Assembly (NCBI RefSeq): GCF_000193735.1
Contig: NZ_AEPF01000028.1
Location: 1 to 55,076 of the forward strand
DNA: 55,076 nt
Direction of reading: 5' to 3'
Source: Neisseria sicca 4320
GTDB taxonomy: Bacteria; Pseudomonadota; Gammaproteobacteria; Burkholderiales; Neisseriaceae
Below are positions 50,498 through 55,076 of this stretch, piece by piece. How positions within the stretch are numbered: position 1 is the first letter of the stretch; every line of letters starts with the position of its first letter. The notes below the pieces were generated by a model. The model was not told the DNA's origin. It did no database searches and saw nothing but the letters and a program-made list of their open reading frames with translations. The translations under genes were made by a program, and so were the position numbers.

Positions 50498-52639
50498 TTA
50501 TTCGCCCAAGAGCGCAATATCGGCTACTGCGTTCATCTGCTCTGCCAAGCGGTTCAGCAGGTTCAGGCGGTTTTGTTTTACGGCGGGGTCTTCCACCATC
50601 ACCATCACGCCGTCGAAGAAGGCATCGACCTGCGGTTTAACGGAAGCCAGTTCGGACAAGGCTGTCTGAAAATTGCCTTCGGCAACAGCGGCGGCAATTT
50701 TTGGCTGCAAGCCTTGTGCGGCGGCATACAGGGCTTTTTCTTCGTCTTGTTGCAGCAGGCTTTCATCGACTTCGCCCAACGCGGCATCGGCTTTTTTCAA
50801 CAGGTTTTGCACGCGTTTGTTGGCGGCGGCGAGCGCGGCGGCTTCGGGCAGTTGCTTGAACGCGGCGACGGCTTGCAGTTTGGCATGGAGATTATATAGT
50901 TTATGAAACCAAAGGCGTACTCCCCGTTTACTTTCTTCAGGAGTTTGTTTTGGACCTTTCAAAACTGCTGAGATTACGTCTTGCGAATATTCATTTTGTA
51001 AAAGAATTGCTAAACGGGTCTCTATGAAAGAGGTTATGTTGGACAAAAAATGTCGCTGTTCCAAGGAATTTGCCATATTTTTCCAACTACAAGGAAAGGT
51101 TTGAAATGTTTCATTAATTAATTGACCTAATCCTAATTGATCTCCTTTACACTCAGGTAACATTAGTATCCGCAAAATACCCAATGTGGCACGACGCAAG
51201 GCGTAAGGATCTTTATCACCTGTAGGAATTTGTCCGATACCCCAAATGCCAACCAAAGTTTCCAGTTTGTCGGCCAGCGCAACAGCGATAGCGATTTTGC
51301 TTTGAGGAAGATTGTCGCCTGCAAAACGTGGCCAATAATGTTGCTCAATGGCTTCGGCAATTTCTTCGGTTTCGCCGTCCAAACGGGCATAGTATTTGCC
51401 CATCGTACCTTGCAGTTCGGGGAACTCGCCGACCATTTCGGTAACCAAGTCGGCTTTCGCCAAACGTGCGGCGCGTTCGGCTGCGGCAGCGTCCGCACCC
51501 AAAGCTTTGGCGATGTGGGCGGCGATGCTTTGCAGGCGTTCGATACGCTCGGCTTGCGAACCGATTTTGTTGTGGTACACCACGTTTGCCAACTTGGGCA
51601 GGCGGCTTTCCAAAGTCGCTTTCTGGTCTTGCTTGTAGAAGAACTCGGCATCAGACAGGCGCGCGCGCAAGACGCGTTCGTTGCCTTGGATGATGTGCGA
51701 CGGGTCTTCGGTTTGCAGGTTGGAGACCAGCAGGAAGCGGTTCATCAATTTGCCGTTTTGGTCGAGCAGCGGGAAGTATTTTTGGTTTTGCTGCATGGTC
51801 AGAATCAGGCATTCCTGCGGCACAGCGAGGAAATGTTCTTCAAAACCGGCTTCCAATACCACAGGCCATTCAACCAGCGCGGTCACTTCGTCCAACAGGG
51901 CTTCATCGGCGGCTACGGTGGCTTTCAGACGACCTGCCTGTTCGCTCAAGGCCGTTTGAATGGCGGCTTTGCGCTCGGCAAACGAAGCGACGACTTTGCC
52001 TTGCTCGCGCATTTGTGCGGCGTAGCTGTCGGCGTTTTCAATGGTGATTTCGCCGTTGGACAGGAAGCGATGTCCCAAGGTTTGATTGCCGCTTTGCAGG
52101 CCCAAGACGCTGACGTCCACGATGTCGTCTCCATGCAGCACAATCAGCCCGTGAACGGGGCGCACGAAGGTAAACGTGCTGCTGCCCCAACGCATCACTT
52201 TGGGAATCGGCAGTTTCTTAACGGCTTGATTGATAATGTCTTCCAAGAGTTCGCCCAACGGTTTGCCGGTTTGGACGTATTCGTAGGCGTACACATCCTG
52301 CTTACCGTCGTGGACGATGGTCAAGTCTTCGATTTTCGCCCCAGCACCGCGCGCAAAACCTTCCAAAGCCTTGGTCGGTACACCGTCTTTCATGGCATTC
52401 GCCACGGCAGGGCCTTTTTTCACGATTTTCTGATCAGCTTGAACGGCTTTAACGTTTTTGATTTGAACAGCCAAACGGCGCGGCGAGGCGTAGGCGGTAA
52501 ATTCGGCTTCGCCGTCAATCAGTTGCGCTTTTTCCAAGCCTTCGGCAACAGAAGCGGCGAAGTGGTTGCCTAAATTATTCAGGGCTTTGGGGGGGAGTTC
52601 TTCGGTAAGGAGTTCGATTAAAAGGGTTTGGGTTGTCAT
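50498..52639 (-). CDS. glyS: Glycine-tRNA ligase beta subunit, with a low-GC patch
   Basis: The tRNA-binding subunit of heterotetrameric glycyl-tRNA synthetase. 713 residues, somewhat longer than usual (about 690). The N-part (LLIELLTEELPPKALNNLG), the HD-like middle and VQNLLKKADAALGEVDESLL tail are typical. Residues about 480-585, coded by 50885-51210, use much more AT-rich codons and contain extra sequence (KGPKQTPEESKRGVRLWFHK) before the normal text resumes at AKLQAVAAFKQLP. It looks like a local recombination patch. A DUS at 51924-51935 encodes GRLK. Confidence 0.93.
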   Translation of the reverse strand: MTTQTLLIELLTEELPPKALNNLGNHFAASVAEGLEKAQLIDGEAEFTAYASPRRLAVQIKNVKAVQADQKIVKKGPAVANAMKDGVPTKALEGFARGAGAKIEDLTIVHDGKQDVYAYEYVQTGKPLGELLEDIINQAVKKLPIPKVMRWGSSTFTFVRPVHGLIVLHGDDIVDVSVLGLQSGNQTLGHRFLSNGEITIENADSYAAQMREQGKVVASFAERKAAIQTALSEQAGRLKATVAADEALLDEVTALVEWPVVLEAGFEEHFLAVPQECLILTMQQNQKYFPLLDQNGKLMNRFLLVSNLQTEDPSHIIQGNERVLRARLSDAEFFYKQDQKATLESRLPKLANVVYHNKIGSQAERIERLQSIAAHIAKALGADAAAAERAARLAKADLVTEMVGEFPELQGTMGKYYARLDGETEEIAEAIEQHYWPRFAGDNLPQSKIAIAVALADKLETLVGIWGIGQIPTGDKDPYALRRATLGILRILMLPECKGDQLGLGQLINETFQTFPCSWKNMANSLEQRHFLSNITSFIETRLAILLQNEYSQDVISAVLKGPKQTPEESKRGVRLWFHKLYNLHAKLQAVAAFKQLPEAAALAAANKRVQNLLKKADAALGEVDESLLQQDEEKALYAAAQGLQPKIAAAVAEGNFQTALSELASVKPQVDAFFDGVMVMVEDPAVKQNRLNLLNRLAEQMNAVADIALLGE

Positions 52640-52720
52640 GGGAGACTTTCTGTTTGTCCGTAGGTCCTGCTTATAAAGCCTGCATATGCCGTACGGCCTG
52701 TATTAATGAATACGCAATAA

Positions 52721-52750
52721 AGGTCGTCTGAAAACCTGTTTCAGACGACG
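52721..52750. terminator. DUS pair in the glyQ-glyS gap
   Basis: AGGTCGTCTGAAAAC and GTTTCAGACGACG, a short hairpin just past the glyQ stop on the minus strand. It could reduce glyS expression relative to glyQ. Confidence 0.6.
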
Positions 52751-52755
52751 TATCG

Positions 52756-53652
52756 TTATTTTTTAATCAACGGGAAGCCCAGTTTCTCGCGGCTTTCGAC
52801 GTATTTCTGCGCTACGGTGCGGCTGAGGGCACGGATGCGGCCGATGTAGGTGGCGCGTTCAGTAACAGAAATGGCGCCGCGTGCATCTAATAGGTTGAAG
52901 GTGTGTCCGGCTTTGAGGACCAGCTCGTAGGCGGGCAGGGCGAGGCTGGCGTTTTCTTCGGCGAGCAGGCGTTTGGCTTGCGCTTCGTAGTCGTTGAACT
53001 GGCGCAGCAGCCAGTCGGCATCGCTGTATTCGAAGTTGTAGGTGGATTGTTCGACTTCGTTTTGGTGGTACACGTCGCCGTAGGTGACGGTATTGCCGTC
53101 CAGCGTTTTTGCCCAAACGAGGTCGTAGACGTTTTCCACGCCTTGCAGGTACATCGCCAAGCGTTCGATGCCGTAGGTGATTTCGCCGAGTACAGGCGTG
53201 CAGTCGATGCCGCCGACTTGTTGGAAGTAGGTGAACTGGGTCACTTCCATGCCGTTGAGCCAAACTTCCCAGCCCAAGCCCCATGCGCCGAGGGTGGGGT
53301 TTTCCCAGTCGTCTTCGACGAAGCGGATGTCGTGGACTTTGGGGTCGATGCCCAATTCGCGCAGAGAGTCGAGATAAAGGTCTTGAATATTGGCGGGCGC
53401 GGGTTTGAGGGCGACTTGGAATTGATAATAGTGTTGCAGGCGGTTGGGGTTATCGCCGTAGCGGCCGTCTTTGGGGCGGCGGCTGGGTTGGACGTAGGCG
53501 GCAAACCAAGGCTCGGGACCGAGCGCGCGCAGGCAGGTAGCGGGGTGGGAAGTACCGGCGCCGACTTCCATGTCGAAAGGTTGGATGACGGTGCAGCCTT
53601 TGTCTGCCCAGAATGTTTGCAGTTTGAAGATGATTTGTTGGAAGGTGAGCAT
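52756..53652 (-). CDS. glyQ: Glycine-tRNA ligase alpha subunit
   Basis: The catalytic subunit that makes glycyl-adenylate. The 298-residue class II core has TFQQIIFKLQTFWADKGCTV, motif 2 in SHPATCLRALGPEPWFAAYVQPSRRP, YQFQVALKPAP and EVTQFTYFQQVGG. Complete and typical. It is upstream of glyS on the same strand with a 116-bp gap that contains a DUS pair. Confidence 0.96.
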   Translation of the reverse strand: MLTFQQIIFKLQTFWADKGCTVIQPFDMEVGAGTSHPATCLRALGPEPWFAAYVQPSRRPKDGRYGDNPNRLQHYYQFQVALKPAPANIQDLYLDSLRELGIDPKVHDIRFVEDDWENPTLGAWGLGWEVWLNGMEVTQFTYFQQVGGIDCTPVLGEITYGIERLAMYLQGVENVYDLVWAKTLDGNTVTYGDVYHQNEVEQSTYNFEYSDADWLLRQFNDYEAQAKRLLAEENASLALPAYELVLKAGHTFNLLDARGAISVTERATYIGRIRALSRTVAQKYVESREKLGFPLIKK

Positions 53653-53840
53653 GGCTTATGTTTCGGATTGGGGTAAAAGGGGGATTTTACTGTTTTGACG
53701 GTGTTTTGGGTAGGTGTACAGGCGGATGGAATGGCAGGTCGGCGGTGTGATTTGACTGTCAATAAATGCGGAAACATGCCACAATGCCGTTATCCTGTTG
53801 TCTGTTTTAATCTGTTTTGATTGAATTTGAGGAGTCGCCC

Positions 53841-54635
53841 ATGACCCCGATTTTGGCTTTCGATATTGAAACCGTGCCTGATGTGAACGGCATCCGCCTG
53901 TTGTACGATCTGCCTGCTTCTTTGCCGGACGACGAGGTCGTCTTGTTTGCCCAGCAGAAACGCCGCGCCCAAAACGGCTCTGACTTTATGCAGCACCATC
54001 TGCACCAAGTGGTCGCCATTTCCTGCTGTATGCGCTGGGGGCAAGACAAAATCCACGTCGGCACCATAGGCGAGATGCACGACAGCGAAGAGGAAATGAT
54101 CGCCAAGTTTTTCGACCTTATCGAAAGCCATACGCCGCAATTGGTGAGCTGGAACGGCGGCGGCTTCGACCTGCCCGTCCTGCATTACCGCGCGCTGATA
54201 CACGGCATTGCGGCGGCGCGTTATTGGGATATGGGCGAGGGCGATTTCGGCGACAGCCGCGATTTCAAGTGGAACAACTACATCAGCCGCTACCACAACC
54301 GCCATTGCGACCTGATGGACCTGCTCGCCCTGTACCAGCCGCGTGCCAATGTGCCGCTGGACGATATGGCGAAGCTTTGCGGCTTCCCCGGTAAATTGGG
54401 CATGGACGGCAGCAAAGTTTGGGAGGCGTTCCACGCAGGTCGTCTGAAAGACATCCGCGACTATTGTGAAACCGATGCGGCAAACACTTATTTGATGTTC
54501 CTGCGCTTTCGCCTGATGAGCGGCGCTTTGGACGCGGACGAGTATGAAGTGGAAGTCAAACGGCTGAAGCATTACCTGACCGGACAGGCTCAGGACAAGC
54601 AGCATTGGAACGAGTTTGTCGCCGCCTGGCGTTGA
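53841..54635 (+). CDS. Predicted 3'-5' exonuclease (PolB-exo-like, DEDDy)
   Basis: A stand-alone proofreading-type nuclease, 264 residues. Exo I is ILAFDIETVPD (D8, E10), Exo II is QLVSWNGGGFDLPVLHYRAL and Exo III is DIRDYCETDAANTYLMF with the tyrosine of the DEDDy class. The start at 53841 has GAGGAG 8 bp before it; an in-frame TTG at 53817 is less likely. Its role in repair or RNA processing is unknown. A perfect DUS at 54437-54448 encodes GRLK. Confidence 0.9.
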   Translation: MTPILAFDIETVPDVNGIRLLYDLPASLPDDEVVLFAQQKRRAQNGSDFMQHHLHQVVAISCCMRWGQDKIHVGTIGEMHDSEEEMIAKFFDLIESHTPQLVSWNGGGFDLPVLHYRALIHGIAAARYWDMGEGDFGDSRDFKWNNYISRYHNRHCDLMDLLALYQPRANVPLDDMAKLCGFPGKLGMDGSKVWEAFHAGRLKDIRDYCETDAANTYLMFLRFRLMSGALDADEYEVEVKRLKHYLTGQAQDKQHWNEFVAAWR

Positions 54636-54670
54636 GCTTCAGACTTGGAAACATCGTTCCTGCAAATCAT

Positions 54671-54723
54671 AAAGGTCGTCTGAAAAGCAGAATCCGGTAT
54701 GGATTTCTGTTTTCAGACGACCC
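54671..54723 (+). terminator. DUS-pair terminator after the exonuclease gene
   Basis: AAAGGTCGTCTGAAAAGCAG and CTGTTTTCAGACGACC, 35 bp past the stop. Confidence 0.7.
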
Positions 54724-54740
54724 TAAACAAAATTAGAACC

Positions 54741-54850
54741 TACAATAGATTGACTTCAAACCAAAACAACGTTACCTCACCTTAACTCAAAGAGAACACG
54801 ATTTACTAAGATTCGAAAGCTCAAGGTAAATCAACTGCAGACTCTATACA
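54741..54850. mobile_element. Decayed Correia element
   Basis: ATAGATTGACTTCAAACCAA, then ACCTCACCTTAACTCAAAGA and scattered matches to the long-class Correia core follow each other in the right order, but with many substitutions and no clean right end. Confidence 0.65.
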
Positions 54851-54957
54851 GCCGACCATTCCTCTACCCTATCCTGCTTTAAAGTGAAATCTCTATAAGT
54901 CGTCGTCTGAAAACCAAATAGCCGTCCTCTCCACGTTCGTTTCTTACGCACAAAAAA

Positions 54958-54980
54958 TACCGGCAAAGCCGGTATTTTTG
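54958..54980 (-). terminator. Terminator of tRNA-Asp
   Basis: On the minus strand ATACCGGCTTTGCCGGTAT is followed by TTTTTT, 6-10 bp past the tRNA 3' end. Confidence 0.82.
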
Positions 54981-54985
54981 AAATT

Positions 54986-55062
54986 TGGCGCGGCGGACGG
55001 GGCTCGAACCCGCGACCCCCGGCGTGACAGGCCGGTACTCTAACCAACTGAGCTACCACCGC
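54986..55062 (-). tRNA. tRNA-Asp (anticodon GTC)
   Basis: A 77-base cloverleaf with encoded CCA. The acceptor pairs GCGGTGG with CCGCCGC, the D-arm is AGCTCAGTTGGTTAGAGT, the anticodon loop CTGTCAC holds GTC, and the T-arm is GCGGGTTCGAGCCCCGT. It lies at the window end; its promoter is outside. Confidence 0.97.
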
Positions 55063-55076
55063 GCATCATTGTTTTA

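Noticed and set aside
3158..54723. Could the many AGGTCGTCTGAA repeats be a CRISPR array or phage sites?
   Set aside because: They are 12-mers spread irregularly, often as inverted pairs at gene ends, as expected for uptake sequences; no array or spacer pattern.

Overview
The window is a stretch of Neisseria chromosome, most likely a commensal of the N. mucosa/sicca/subflava type. The main evidence is the DNA uptake sequence (DUS) AGGTCGTCTGAA, found dozens of times and often as inverted pairs. This is the dialect of that group, not the ATGCCGTCTGAA of meningococcus and gonococcus. Correia repeat elements (CREEs, ends TATAGTGGATTAA), a dRS3 repeat, an IS1016-like remnant and a betaproteobacterial gene set fit the same call.

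Layout. 0-6.5 kb: an IS3-type transposase end, secB-grxC, rng between Correia-type repeats, an OmpR-type two-component system whose sensor has a poly-aspartate patch, and fabG. 6.6-12.7 kb: an AT-richer islet of four glycosyltransferases (two tandem paralogues of an unusual family and two GT2 enzymes) next to msbA, probably lipooligosaccharide or surface glycan. 13-18.4 kb: fabD, a cold-shock-domain/DUF1294 membrane fusion, fabH, rsmE and an inositol-monophosphatase-type gene. 18.4-20.5 kb: nested repeats, then a glutathione S-transferase and a WYL regulator flanked by a foreign (Kingella-type) DUS dialect, so probably imported. 20.5-31.7 kb: purH, a CsgG/DUF4810/DUF799 lipoprotein operon with a frameshift in the third gene, a dusB-fis-EamA operon, a site-2-protease homologue that has lost its zinc ligands, lptE-holA, pip and two small membrane proteins. 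31.8-41.4 kb: proline catabolism (putA, putP), ubiquinone factors (ubiB, ubiK) and the transformation helicase comM. 41.4-42.8 kb: an AT-rich islet with the tail of what looks like a polymorphic toxin, a likely immunity gene and an IS1016-like remnant. 42.8-55 kb: a SPOR protein, dsbA, uppP, an RsmI-like methyltransferase, maf, DUF177-rpmF-phosphoribosyltransferase-plsX, glyQS (glyS carries a low-GC patch), a 3'-5' exonuclease and tRNA-Asp.

Themes. Envelope building dominates: fatty-acid and phospholipid genes (fabG, fabD, fabH, plsX), lipid A export (msbA), LPS assembly (lptE), the undecaprenyl carrier (uppP), periplasmic folding (secB, dsbA) and glycosyltransferases. The second theme is the mark of natural transformation on the DNA. 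DUS copies act as terminator hairpins, encode peptides in several frames, supply stop codons, and in three places fill the gap between the stop of one gene and the start of the next, where they can also serve as the Shine-Dalgarno site. All functions are read from sequence only; no database search was run.
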